Shown: one piece after another, positions 36,771-44,792 of the stretch
How positions within the stretch are numbered: the first letter of the stretch is position 1
Layout of the letters: each line of letters opens with the position of its first letter
NCBI GenBank assembly: GCA_038108155.1
Contig: JAYNHP010000002.1
Coordinates: forward strand, 1-64,000
Direction of reading: 5' to 3'
Length of the DNA: 64,000 nt
From: MED-G20 sp038108155
GTDB taxonomy: Bacteria > Bacteroidota > Bacteroidia > Flavobacteriales_D > Parvicellaceae
Notes under the pieces: generated by a model
What the model was told of the DNA's origin: nothing
Databases searched by the model: none
What the model saw: the letters and a program-made list of their open reading frames with translations, nothing else
Made by a program: the position numbers and the translations under genes

Positions 36771-37562
36771 ATGGCCAGAACAAAAAAATACACACCAGAA
36801 GAAACTTTAAGATCACTTTTTAATCTTCAATTCATTGATTCTAGAATAGACAATATGAGAGAGGTAAGAGGAGAATTACCTATGGAAGTTAAAGATTTAG
36901 AGGACGAAATGGTTGGTCTTAACAAAAGATTAGAAAAGGTTGAAGAAGAAATTGAAGGACTCAATCAATTAATTTTAGAAAAGAAAAATATTATTGAGGA
37001 ATCTAAGTCTTCCATCAAAAAATACTTAGAGAAGCAGAAAAATGTCAGAAATAATCGAGAATTTGATTCGTTAAGTAAAGAAATTGAGTATCAAGAGTTG
37101 GAAGCTCAATTAGCAGAAAAAAGAATAAAAGAAAATTCTGCTAGTATTGATGGTAAAAAAGAAATTTTAGAAGAAATTCAAAACCTTCACAAGGCAAAAG
37201 AAGAAGCTCTAGAAGCTAAGAAAAAGGAATTGAAAGAAATTATTTCAGAAACAGAAAGAGAAGAAAAGATATTAATGGAAGAATCTCTTAAGGCTTCTAA
37301 ATCCATTGATGAAAGATTTTTAAAAGCATACAATAGGATAAGAGGAGCCTCAAAAAATGGTTTGGCTGTAGTTCCTGTAGAGAGAGGAGCCTCTGGAGGT
37401 TCTTTTATAAAAATACCACCTCAAGTTCAGCTTGACATAGCAGCTAGAAAGAGAATTATAGTTGATGAACATAGTGGTAGAATCTTAGTAGATGCTTTAC
37501 TCGCTGATGAGCAAAGCACAAAGATGAATAGAAAAATAAATAAAGTTTTAAGCGCCAAATAA
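36771..37562 (+). CDS. Coiled-coil protein of the C4 zinc-ribbon family, without zinc cysteines
   Basis: A 263-residue protein. Residues about 35-190 form a long charged coiled-coil hairpin rich in Glu, Lys and Leu. The C-terminal part (195-245) aligns with the zinc-ribbon of HP0958/CdsZ-like proteins: LAVVPVERGASGGSFIKIPP and VDEHSGRILVD. The usual CxxC pairs are replaced by S208/S211 and D232/S235, so it should not bind zinc. HP0958-type proteins act in RNA or flagellar control in other phyla; the role here is unknown. It follows the Nif3-like gene after 2 bases and precedes proS by a 70-base gap. Confidence 0.88.
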   Translation: MARTKKYTPEETLRSLFNLQFIDSRIDNMREVRGELPMEVKDLEDEMVGLNKRLEKVEEEIEGLNQLILEKKNIIEESKSSIKKYLEKQKNVRNNREFDSLSKEIEYQELEAQLAEKRIKENSASIDGKKEILEEIQNLHKAKEEALEAKKKELKEIISETEREEKILMEESLKASKSIDERFLKAYNRIRGASKNGLAVVPVERGASGGSFIKIPPQVQLDIAARKRIIVDEHSGRILVDALLADEQSTKMNRKINKVLSAK

Positions 37563-37632
37563 GGTATTTATTTTCTATTCCTTCTCACATATCCCCTCAA
37601 ATTGGTAATTTAGGCTGTCAAATATATATTAT

Positions 37633-39108
37633 ATGTCGTCAAAGGGTATTGTTAAAAGAAGTGAAGATTTTTCAAAATGGTATAATGAGTTAGTTCTAAA
37701 AGCCGACTTAGCAGAGCACTCTGATGTAAGAGGATGTATGATTATTAAACCTTATGGTTATGCTATTTGGGAAAAAATCAAAGATCAATTGGATTTAATG
37801 TTCAAGGAAACAGGACATCAAAATGCTTACTTCCCATTACTAATTCCAAAATCTTATTTAAGTAAGGAAGCTGCTCATGTAGAAGGCTTTGCAAAAGAAT
37901 GTGCTGTAGTTACCCACTACAGACTAAAAAACTCTGAGGATGGTGCTGGAGTTGTTGTTGATCCAGCTGCCAAGTTAGAAGAAGAATTAATAATAAGACC
38001 AACCTCAGAAACAATTATTTGGAATACGTATAAAAAATGGATTCAATCATATAGAGATTTGCCAATTTTAGTTAACCAGTGGGCAAATGTTGTTAGATGG
38101 GAAATGAGGACAAGACTTTTCCTTAGAACATCAGAGTTTTTATGGCAGGAAGGACACACAGCTCATGCTACTAAATTAGAAGCTATTAAAGAAACTGAAC
38201 AGATGCTAGATGTTTATGCAAATTTTGTTGAAAATTTCATGGCAGTCCCAGTTGTTAAAGGAGTTAAATCTGAAAATGAAAGATTTGCAGGTGCGGAAGA
38301 AACCTATTGCATTGAAGCTCTTATGCAAGACGGTAAAGCCTTACAAGCAGGTACTTCGCATTTTTTAGGTCAAAACTTTGCCAAAGCATTTGATGTTACT
38401 TTTGCAGATAAAGAAGGAAAAAAGAATCATGTTTGGGCAACTTCTTGGGGTGTTTCAACTAGACTTATGGGGGCTTTAATTATGACCCATTCAGATGATA
38501 AAGGTCTCGTTTTGCCACCTAAATTGTCTCCAATTCAAATAGTAATAGTTCCTATTTATAAAAATGAAGATCAACTTAATATTATTTCTGATTATGCTCA
38601 TAAATTAATAAAAGAACTTTCAGAACTTAATATTTCAGTAAAATTTGACAACGATGATAACAAAAAACCTGGGTGGAAGTTTGCAGAATATGAAATGAAA
38701 GGGGTTCCTCTTAGAATTTCTGTTGGCCCAAGAGATATGGAGAACAAAACTGTAGAACTTGCAAGAAGAGATAATTTAACTAAATCTACAGTTTCTCAAG
38801 AAGGTTTGCCGAAGTTATTGTTAGATACTCTGAATAAAATTCAAGAAGAATTATTTTCAAAAGCTAGTTTGTTTTTAAATGAAAATACTTTCCAAGTAGA
38901 TTCAATTGATCAAATGAACCAAGTTCTAAATACTAAAGGTGGTTTTGTTGAAGCTTTTTGGAATGGAGATTCTAAATCAGAACAAAAAATTAAAGATTTA
39001 ACAAAAGCTACTATCAGGTGTATTCCTCTTGAGGAGTCTGAAAAAGGAAATTGTGTCCTCACTGGGGAGCCAAATTCTAAGAAAGTTATATTTGCTAGAG
39101 CATATTAA
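37633..39108 (+). CDS. proS: Prolyl-tRNA synthetase, archaeal/eukaryal type
   Basis: Class II aminoacyl-tRNA synthetase that charges tRNA(Pro). The 491 residues lack the long editing insertion of E. coli-type ProS and have the archaeal/eukaryal layout. Motif 1 lies near GYAIWEKIKDQLD, motif 2 around NQWANVVRWEMRTRLFLRTSE, HTAHAT, and motif 3 around SWGVSTRLMGALIMTHSDD. The anticodon-binding domain (PIQIVIVPIYKN) and the C-terminal extension ending in FARAY follow. This type is usual in Bacteroidota, so it does not signal recent transfer. It is followed 9 bases later by an unknown gene. Confidence 0.97.
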   Translation: MSSKGIVKRSEDFSKWYNELVLKADLAEHSDVRGCMIIKPYGYAIWEKIKDQLDLMFKETGHQNAYFPLLIPKSYLSKEAAHVEGFAKECAVVTHYRLKNSEDGAGVVVDPAAKLEEELIIRPTSETIIWNTYKKWIQSYRDLPILVNQWANVVRWEMRTRLFLRTSEFLWQEGHTAHATKLEAIKETEQMLDVYANFVENFMAVPVVKGVKSENERFAGAEETYCIEALMQDGKALQAGTSHFLGQNFAKAFDVTFADKEGKKNHVWATSWGVSTRLMGALIMTHSDDKGLVLPPKLSPIQIVIVPIYKNEDQLNIISDYAHKLIKELSELNISVKFDNDDNKKPGWKFAEYEMKGVPLRISVGPRDMENKTVELARRDNLTKSTVSQEGLPKLLLDTLNKIQEELFSKASLFLNENTFQVDSIDQMNQVLNTKGGFVEAFWNGDSKSEQKIKDLTKATIRCIPLEESEKGNCVLTGEPNSKKVIFARAY

Positions 39109-39117
39109 AAATAATCA

Positions 39118-39807
39118 ATGGATTATAAAAAAAATCAAGAATTACTTTTCAATTTAATTAAGGATAAGAGTGTACTTAAGCAAGATGTTTTTAGTAATAT
39201 AATTTTAAATTTTAAAGTCCTCAAAGGTGTCTTAAAGGAAATAGGAGATGATTTAAATGATAAGCTTTCGGATGTCGATGAAAGAATTATAATTGAATAT
39301 AAAGATTCTGGAGAATTTGAAGCTCAATTAAGAGTTTCGGGTGATTTATTGGTTTTTCAAATGCATACCAATGTTTTTAAATTTGATCCAGAAAATAGTC
39401 TTTGGAAGACAAGCTATATTTCAGAAAATTCAAATAGAGGTTATTGTGGTTTAATTAATATATATAATTTCTTAAACGATTCTTTTAAATACAATAGATC
39501 CAACGATTTAGGTTATTTAATTGGAAGATTATTTATTAATCATGAAAATCATTTCATGGTTCAAGGCAAAAGACAATTGGGGTTTTTATACAACGATTTT
39601 ATTAATTCAACTGTAGATAAAGACAAATTAAAATCTATTGTCCAGTCTGCTATATTATATTCCTTAGACTTTGACCTTTTAGTGCCAAGTTATGATCTTG
39701 TAAATAAAGTCTCTGTCAACGAGGTAAAACAAGTTGGCGACCATCATAAATTAAGAACTGCTAAAAGATTAGGCTTTATATTTGAGAGCAATAATGATGA
39801 AATTTAA
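39118..39807 (+). CDS. Conserved hypothetical protein downstream of proS
   Basis: A 229-residue soluble protein with no signal peptide or membrane segment. I do not recognise a named domain. Visible features are an N-terminal helical part (residues 1-60), a strand-rich middle (ERIIIEYKDSGEFEAQLRVS, then GDLLVFQMHTNVFKFD), an aromatic helix region (RGYCGLINIYNFLNDSFKY), and MVQGKRQLGFLYNDF followed by a C-terminal HHKLRTAKRLGFIF. It lies 9 bases after proS in the same direction and is probably co-transcribed with it. Cytoplasmic location is inferred only from the absence of export signals. Confidence 0.75.
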   Translation: MDYKKNQELLFNLIKDKSVLKQDVFSNIILNFKVLKGVLKEIGDDLNDKLSDVDERIIIEYKDSGEFEAQLRVSGDLLVFQMHTNVFKFDPENSLWKTSYISENSNRGYCGLINIYNFLNDSFKYNRSNDLGYLIGRLFINHENHFMVQGKRQLGFLYNDFINSTVDKDKLKSIVQSAILYSLDFDLLVPSYDLVNKVSVNEVKQVGDHHKLRTAKRLGFIFESNNDEI

Positions 39808-39829
39808 TTTTATTTAATTTGATTTTTTT

Positions 39830-39858
39830 TTGCCTAACTAAAAAAAAAACTAAATTTG
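39830..39858 (+). promoter_or_regulatory. Promoter of tRNA-Glu and rpsT
   Basis: TTG (39830-39832), 18 bases, then TAAATTTG (39851-39858): a complete match to the Bacteroidota consensus, 19 bases before the tRNA 5' end. This is the best-spaced box in the window. Confidence 0.65.
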
Positions 39859-39877
39859 CGCTCCATTTAATGAAAAT

Positions 39878-39949
39878 GGCCCGTTCGTCTAGGGGTTAGG
39901 ACGCCAGGTTTTCATCCTGGAAACAGGGGTTCGATTCCCCTACGGGCTA
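39878..39949 (+). tRNA. tRNA-Glu (UUC)
   Basis: A full cloverleaf can be drawn. The acceptor stem pairs 39878-39884 with 39942-39948 (first pair G-U). The D stem is GTCT/GGAC. The anticodon stem CCAGG/CCTGG closes the loop TTTTCAT with anticodon TTC at 39911-39913. The T stem GGGG/CCCC carries loop TTCGATT. The CCA end is not encoded (discriminator A, then C). It lies 15 bases before rpsT and is probably cut from a shared transcript. Confidence 0.96.
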
Positions 39950-39964
39950 CTAAAATAAAATAAT

Positions 39965-40216
39965 ATGGCAAACCATAAATCTGCAATAAAAAGAATTAGG
40001 TCTAATAAAGACAAGACGTTGAGAAACAAGTACCAGCATAAATCTGCTAGAACAGCTATTCAGAAGCTTAGAGAGACCACTGATAAAAAAGAAGCTAGTT
40101 CTCTTTTAGTATTTGTATCTTCAATGATTGATAAGTTAGTGAAGAAAAATATTATTCATAAAAATAAAGCTTCCAACCTCAAATCAAAACTTACTAAAAA
40201 AGTTAACGCTTTATAA
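39965..40216 (+). CDS. rpsT: 30S ribosomal protein S20
   Basis: Small basic three-helix protein of the 30S subunit that binds 16S rRNA. At 83 residues it has the family start MANHKSAIKRIRSNKDK followed by LRNKYQHKSARTAIQKLR and a C-terminal KNIIHKNKASNLKSKLTKKV. It lies directly after tRNA-Glu and is closed by an intrinsic terminator. Confidence 0.97.
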   Translation: MANHKSAIKRIRSNKDKTLRNKYQHKSARTAIQKLRETTDKKEASSLLVFVSSMIDKLVKKNIIHKNKASNLKSKLTKKVNAL

Positions 40217-40241
40217 GATTAGTAATTCATAAAAAAAATTT

Positions 40242-40268
40242 AAAGAGCTGTGACAGCTCTTTTTTTTT
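40242..40268 (+). terminator. Intrinsic terminator after rpsT
   Basis: AAAGAGCTG (40242-40250), loop TGA, CAGCTCTTT (40254-40262), then a run of T. It closes the tRNA-Glu/rpsT transcript 26 bases after the stop. Confidence 0.93.
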
Positions 40269-40388
40269 GCAGAATAAATCATGAAATTTAACTTTAACCC
40301 CAAAAATTACTTATTCATTAAGTTGTATAATAAGTTCCTTAAATAGAAGTTTGTTATATTTAATGGTCTTGAAAATTTAATTTGTTAA

Positions 40389-41531
40389 ATGAGAATTATA
40401 ACTGTAATAGGGGCTAGGCCCCAAATTATAAAAGCTGCAGCTTTATCCAGAGTAATTTTAAATGACTTTCAGGAAATTGAAGAAATAATAGTTCATACTG
40501 GTCAGCATTATGATAAAAATATGTCTGATATTTTCTTTACAGAACTAGAAATTCCCAAGCCACAAATTAATTTAAAAGTAGGTTCTTCTTCTCATGGAGC
40601 TCAAACAGCCTTAATGATTGAGAAAATTGAAAAAGTAATGCTAGAGTATTCTCCGAATGCTGTAGTTGTTTACGGAGATACTAATTCTACTTTAGCTACT
40701 GCCGTAGCTGCTTCAAAGCTTCACGTTCCTATTGTCCATATAGAGTCTGGTCTTAGATCATTTAATAAAAAAATGCCAGAGGAAGTAAATAGAATTTTGT
40801 GTGATCATGTTTCCACATTACTTTTTTCGCCAACTAAAAGTGGTTATAACAATTTACTTAAAGAAGGTTTTTCAAAAGAAAAATCAAATAATGCATCTGC
40901 AGATTTCCCAAATATTTACCATTGTGGTGATATTATGTATGATAATAGTCTATATTTTTCTAAGCTTAGCGATGAAAATTCAGATATTATAGAAAAATTA
41001 AATGTTCAAAATGAAAAATTCATTTTAGCAACAGTCCATAGAAATGACAATACCGATTCTAAAATTAAGTTAAAAGATTTATTTTCTACTTTTTTACAGA
41101 TTACCGAAATTCATCAGCTAAAAATCATTCTTCCATTGCATCCAAGAACTTCTAAAATGATGGAGCAGCTTTTAGATTCTAAACTTTTAAAGAAAATTCA
41201 AGAATCTAATTTACTTACCATTATTGATCCAGCTAGTTTTCTAGATATGATTGCTCTTGAGAAAAATGCTGAATTAATAATAACAGATAGTGGAGGAGTT
41301 CAAAAAGAGGCATATTTTTTTAAAAAACCATGTATTATTCTAAGACCTCAAACAGAGTGGGTAGAAATTGTTGAAACTAAAAGTGCAGTTATTTCAGATA
41401 CCAATTCTAAGATAATTTTAGAAGCTACAGAAAGATTCTTATCAAATCCAGATTTAAAGTTCCCAGAAGTCTTTGGTGATGGGAACGCAGCTTCATTTAT
41501 AGCTAAAGAAATGCTTAATCAATTTTCATGA
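40389..41531 (+). CDS. wecB: UDP-N-acetylglucosamine 2-epimerase, non-hydrolysing
   Basis: Interconverts UDP-GlcNAc and UDP-ManNAc for surface polysaccharide synthesis. The 380-residue GT-B-like protein shows TVIGARPQIIKAAAL, EIIVHTGQHYD, VVVYGDTNSTLATAVAA, IVHIESGLRSFNKKMPEEVN (with the conserved catalytic acids and Arg), ATVHRNDNTD, ILPLHPRT, and ITDSGGVQKEAYF. The start is well defined, with the motif beginning at residue 2. The 120-base region upstream holds no exact TAnnTTTG box. It overlaps the next gene, a deacetylase-like protein, by ATGA. Confidence 0.95.
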   Translation: MRIITVIGARPQIIKAAALSRVILNDFQEIEEIIVHTGQHYDKNMSDIFFTELEIPKPQINLKVGSSSHGAQTALMIEKIEKVMLEYSPNAVVVYGDTNSTLATAVAASKLHVPIVHIESGLRSFNKKMPEEVNRILCDHVSTLLFSPTKSGYNNLLKEGFSKEKSNNASADFPNIYHCGDIMYDNSLYFSKLSDENSDIIEKLNVQNEKFILATVHRNDNTDSKIKLKDLFSTFLQITEIHQLKIILPLHPRTSKMMEQLLDSKLLKKIQESNLLTIIDPASFLDMIALEKNAELIITDSGGVQKEAYFFKKPCIILRPQTEWVEIVETKSAVISDTNSKIILEATERFLSNPDLKFPEVFGDGNAASFIAKEMLNQFS

Positions 41532-42808
41532 TTACAGTATATTCTTCTATAAAAAGTTCTAGATTGGAATATGTACTCAATTTTATTTTTAAAAATTTAC
41601 TAGAAATTGAATTTAAATGGACTCAAGATTCCAAAAATTTAGACGGAGTTATTATTAATTATTCAGATGAAAATTTTCCATTTAAAAATTATCAAATAAG
41701 GCCATCAGGATTTCTTGTAGATGGCAACTGGGATTTTAAAAAATATATTTTTTTAAAAAACAAGTCAAACTATTTTTTCCCTCAAAAAAAAGGCGACCAC
41801 GATTTTGATATTTTAAGTTCTATTTTTTTTATTGTTTCTAGAATGGAAGAGTACCACAATGAGGATTATGACGAGCACCATAGATTTATATCTAGTAATT
41901 CTATCCTAGTGAAATTAAATTTAGAGCAGAATCCTATAGTTGATCAGTGGTGTTTTTCGCTATTAAGTCAATTAAACGCAAAATTTAATGTAGAATTAAC
42001 TTCCCCAAGAAAATTCCATCAGTTTTCTACTTTTGATATTGATAATGCTTATGCTTTCAAGGGTAAGAGTTTGTCGAGGTCCTTAGGTTCGTTTTTTAAA
42101 GATTTAATAAGTTTTAGATTTTATAAGTTAAAACAAAGACTTGAATTCCTTTTAGGGAAAACTAAAGATCCATATGATAACTATGATTACATTCTTGAAT
42201 TTTTAAAAACAAATCAATTAAAATCAATCTTTTTCTTTTTGTTAGGCGATTATGCTAAGATGGATAAAAATATCCACCACAACCATCCTTATATTTTAAA
42301 TTTAATACGATCTATATACAAGAATCATTTAATTGGAATTCACCCATCTTACAAGTCATTTAATAATTTAGAGACCTTAAAGATGGAAATTTCTAGACTA
42401 GATAAAATTACTAGCAAAACAATTATCTCTAGATTTCATTATTTAAAATTCACCCTTCCAAAATCCTACCAGATTTTATTAAAATCTGGAATTAAGCAGG
42501 ATTATAGCATGGGTTTTTCTGATAGAATAGGCTTTAGAGCTGGAACGTGTACACCATTTTATTTTTATGATTTAGAGAATGAATGTACTACGGATTTAAA
42601 AATATTTCCATTTGCATATATGGATGGTGTTTTAAATGATAAATTAAAATTCACTCCAGAATATTCATCGAAACTAATTTCTAAAATTAAGCAAGAAGTG
42701 AAAAAAGTTAACGGTACATTTAATGCTGTTTGGCATAATGAATCTTTAAGTAATCAGGACAGGTGGAAAGGTTGGAGGTTAGTCTTTGAGACAACTTGGT
42801 TAGATTAA
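41528..42808 (+). CDS. Polysaccharide deacetylase-like protein
   Basis: A 426-residue protein coupled by ATGA to wecB. The N-terminal 150 residues correspond to the extra domain (DUF7033-like) often attached to these proteins. The C-terminal part resembles a NodB-type carbohydrate esterase barrel: STFDIDNAYAFKGKS, where FDID stands in for the usual TFDDG metal site, IGIHPSYKSF with a conserved His/Ser metal motif, and NAVWHNESLSN near the end. The putative job is removing acetyl groups from an amino-sugar polysaccharide made from UDP-GlcNAc or UDP-ManNAc. The divergent metal motif leaves catalysis uncertain. There is no signal peptide, so a cytoplasmic small-molecule substrate is also possible. 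Confidence 0.78.
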   Translation: MITVYSSIKSSRLEYVLNFIFKNLLEIEFKWTQDSKNLDGVIINYSDENFPFKNYQIRPSGFLVDGNWDFKKYIFLKNKSNYFFPQKKGDHDFDILSSIFFIVSRMEEYHNEDYDEHHRFISSNSILVKLNLEQNPIVDQWCFSLLSQLNAKFNVELTSPRKFHQFSTFDIDNAYAFKGKSLSRSLGSFFKDLISFRFYKLKQRLEFLLGKTKDPYDNYDYILEFLKTNQLKSIFFFLLGDYAKMDKNIHHNHPYILNLIRSIYKNHLIGIHPSYKSFNNLETLKMEISRLDKITSKTIISRFHYLKFTLPKSYQILLKSGIKQDYSMGFSDRIGFRAGTCTPFYFYDLENECTTDLKIFPFAYMDGVLNDKLKFTPEYSSKLISKIKQEVKKVNGTFNAVWHNESLSNQDRWKGWRLVFETTWLD

Positions 42809-42835
42809 TCCACTTTTGTTCGTTAAATTCATACT

Positions 42836-43492
42836 ATGAAAATTTATAATTTTAGTCAGTATTCATCTCTTTACAATAAGTTTTTATCTGAGCTTAGAGA
42901 TGAAAATATTCAAAAAGACAGTATGAGATTCAGAAAGAATCTTGAGCGCTTAGGTGAAATATCTGCTTATGAAATAAGCAAAACTTTACAGGAGAATTCT
43001 CAATTGACTAAAACTCCTCTAGGTACTTCAAAAACTAATGTCCCGTCTGAAAACTTGGTTTTGGCTACTGTTTTAAGAGCTGGGTTGCCTCTTCACAACG
43101 GATTATTAAAATATTACGACAACGCTGAAAATTGTTTTATTTCAGCATATAGGAAACATACTAGTAAAGAAGAATTTGAAGTGGAGATTCAATATATGGC
43201 AAGTCCTAACTTATCCGATAAAATTGTTTTGCTTTCAGATCCAATGTTGGCTACTGGACGTTCTATGGTTTTAGCTTACAAGGCACTTTTAAAAAAAGGC
43301 ATTCCTTCAAAAATTCATATTGTTTGTGTTATTGGTAGTGAACAAGGTGTAGAATATATTTCCAAAAATTTTCCTGAAGATACTACTCTTTGGATTGGAG
43401 GAATTGATTCTAAAATGACTAGTGAGTCTTATATTGTTCCAGGATTAGGAGATGCTGGAGATTTGGCGTTTGGAAAAAAAGAAGATGAATGA
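42836..43492 (+). CDS. upp: Uracil phosphoribosyltransferase
   Basis: Makes UMP from uracil and PRPP in pyrimidine salvage. The 218-residue protein shows VLRAGLPLHNGLLKYY, the PRPP loop LLSDPMLATGRSMVLAYKAL, and the uracil-binding C-terminal YIVPGLGDAGDLAFG. It lies 27 bases after the deacetylase-like gene, and its TGA overlaps the start of the next gene (ATGA). Confidence 0.96.
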   Translation: MKIYNFSQYSSLYNKFLSELRDENIQKDSMRFRKNLERLGEISAYEISKTLQENSQLTKTPLGTSKTNVPSENLVLATVLRAGLPLHNGLLKYYDNAENCFISAYRKHTSKEEFEVEIQYMASPNLSDKIVLLSDPMLATGRSMVLAYKALLKKGIPSKIHIVCVIGSEQGVEYISKNFPEDTTLWIGGIDSKMTSESYIVPGLGDAGDLAFGKKEDE

Positions 43493-43935
43493 GTTGGGAT
43501 GTCTATGTATATGTATTTTTTTTAGCACATGTTAAGTTTTTATTTGCTGCATCAATTGCAGAGGCAACTACAGACTTAAATTTTCTTGAAATTTTATTAT
43601 CATCTACCCTCGGCGCATTGTTTTGTTACAATGTTTCTTATTTGGTTGGACGACTTATTTTTTTTAAAAATAATCCATCTAAAGACAGGTTTTTTCTTAA
43701 AAAGAACAAAAAAAATTTCAAGAAAAGAAATAGGATAATAATCAAAATAAAAAATTCAAAATTGGGATATTTAATCTTGTGCTCATTAGCACCAGTTTTT
43801 TTAACAATTCCAATAGGCACGTTTGTGGTTCTTAAATTTTATGGAAACAGAAAATTGACTTACTGGTTAGTCTTTATATCTCTTGCTTCAATTTCTTTTA
43901 TTTTAACCTTTATAAATCACTTTATTTTTAATTGA
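43489..43935 (+). CDS. Small four-helix membrane protein, unknown
   Basis: A 148-residue product with four predicted membrane helices (about residues 8-30, 34-58, 91-114 and 121-146) separated by a very basic loop at 62-88 with runs of Lys and Arg. I do not recognise the family. It has no signal peptide and few conserved-looking polar residues apart from SIAEATTD near the first helix and PVFLTIPIG in the third. It overlaps upp by 4 bases upstream and the HAD nucleotidase gene by one base downstream (TGATG), so its expression is tied to nucleotide-salvage genes, but a transporter role is only a guess. Confidence 0.7.
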   Translation: MSWDVYVYVFFLAHVKFLFAASIAEATTDLNFLEILLSSTLGALFCYNVSYLVGRLIFFKNNPSKDRFFLKKNKKNFKKRNRIIIKIKNSKLGYLILCSLAPVFLTIPIGTFVVLKFYGNRKLTYWLVFISLASISFILTFINHFIFN

Positions 43936-44630
43936 TGGAGATAAAACATTTGTTCTTTGATTTAGATAGAACTTTATGGGACTTTGAGACCAATTCTTTT
44001 AATGAACTGATTAGCTTATACCACTGTCACAATTTGCATCAAAAAGGAATTTCATTAGCTGAAGAATTTGTGAAAGTTTATAAAAAAATAAACGAAAAAT
44101 GCTGGGAAAGATATAGGTCAAACCAACTAAGTAAAGAAAATTTAAGATTTGAGAGGTTTAAAGAAACACTTGAATATTTCGGTATTTATAATTTAGAGCT
44201 TTCCATTAAAATGGGGAATGATTATGTTAAAAACTCACCTTACAGAACAATTTTAATTCCAAATACTATAGAATTACTTACTGAGCTTCAGCATAACTAT
44301 CAATTGCATATAATTACTAATGGTTTTCAAGAAGTTCAACAAATTAAAATTGACCAGTCTGGGCTTTCTAAATTTTTTAAAATAGTTGTAACGTCAGAAA
44401 TGGCAGGAGCAAAGAAGCCAAGTCCTTTAATATTTAACTATGCTTTAGAAAAATCCGGGGCAACTGTACAGAATTCTGTAATGATAGGTGATGATTTAAA
44501 TACAGATATTCAGGGTGCTTTAAAAGTGGGAATGAAGGCTATATATTTTAATCCTGATCAAAAATCAAATAATACAAATGTGTGGAAAGAAGTTTCCAGC
44601 TTAACAGAAATTATAAATATTCTTCGATAA
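43935..44630 (+). CDS. HAD-superfamily nucleotidase, YjjG-like
   Basis: A 231-residue HAD phosphatase of the YjjG/YfnB group, which removes 5'-phosphates from noncanonical pyrimidine nucleotides. Motif I is FFDLDRTLWDF (nucleophile Asp and helper Asp), motif II IITNGF, motif III the Lys in MAGAKKPSPLIF, and motif IV VMIGDDLNTDIQGA. The helical cap (residues 18-90) matches the C1 type. The ATG at 43935 is preferred to a TTG one codon upstream. It completes a four-gene set (deacetylase-like, upp, membrane protein, nucleotidase), fitting a pyrimidine salvage or clean-up role. Confidence 0.9.
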   Translation: MEIKHLFFDLDRTLWDFETNSFNELISLYHCHNLHQKGISLAEEFVKVYKKINEKCWERYRSNQLSKENLRFERFKETLEYFGIYNLELSIKMGNDYVKNSPYRTILIPNTIELLTELQHNYQLHIITNGFQEVQQIKIDQSGLSKFFKIVVTSEMAGAKKPSPLIFNYALEKSGATVQNSVMIGDDLNTDIQGALKVGMKAIYFNPDQKSNNTNVWKEVSSLTEIINILR

Positions 44631-44682
44631 ATCGGCTCTTTTTTATTTAAGATTTTTTTCTTTAATATTGACCAAACTATCT

Positions 44683-44712
44683 TTGTTACTTCGCTCAAAT
44701 TCAGTAAATTTG
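44683..44712 (+). promoter_or_regulatory. Promoter of acnB
   Basis: TTG (44683-44685), 19 bases, then TAAATTTG (44705-44712), a complete match to the Bacteroidota promoter pattern, 80 bases before the acnB ATG in a 162-base intergenic region. I see nothing else in that region. Confidence 0.6.
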
Positions 44713-44792
44713 TAACCTAAAAATTTTAGATTATAATCTGTTAGGTAATTTATAATCTCCAAAGTTTTAAAAAATTTAAAAGTCTTTAAAAT

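Noticed and set aside
37633..39108. Recent acquisition of archaeal-type proS
   Set aside because: This ProS type is usual in Bacteroidota, and base composition and neighbours look normal.
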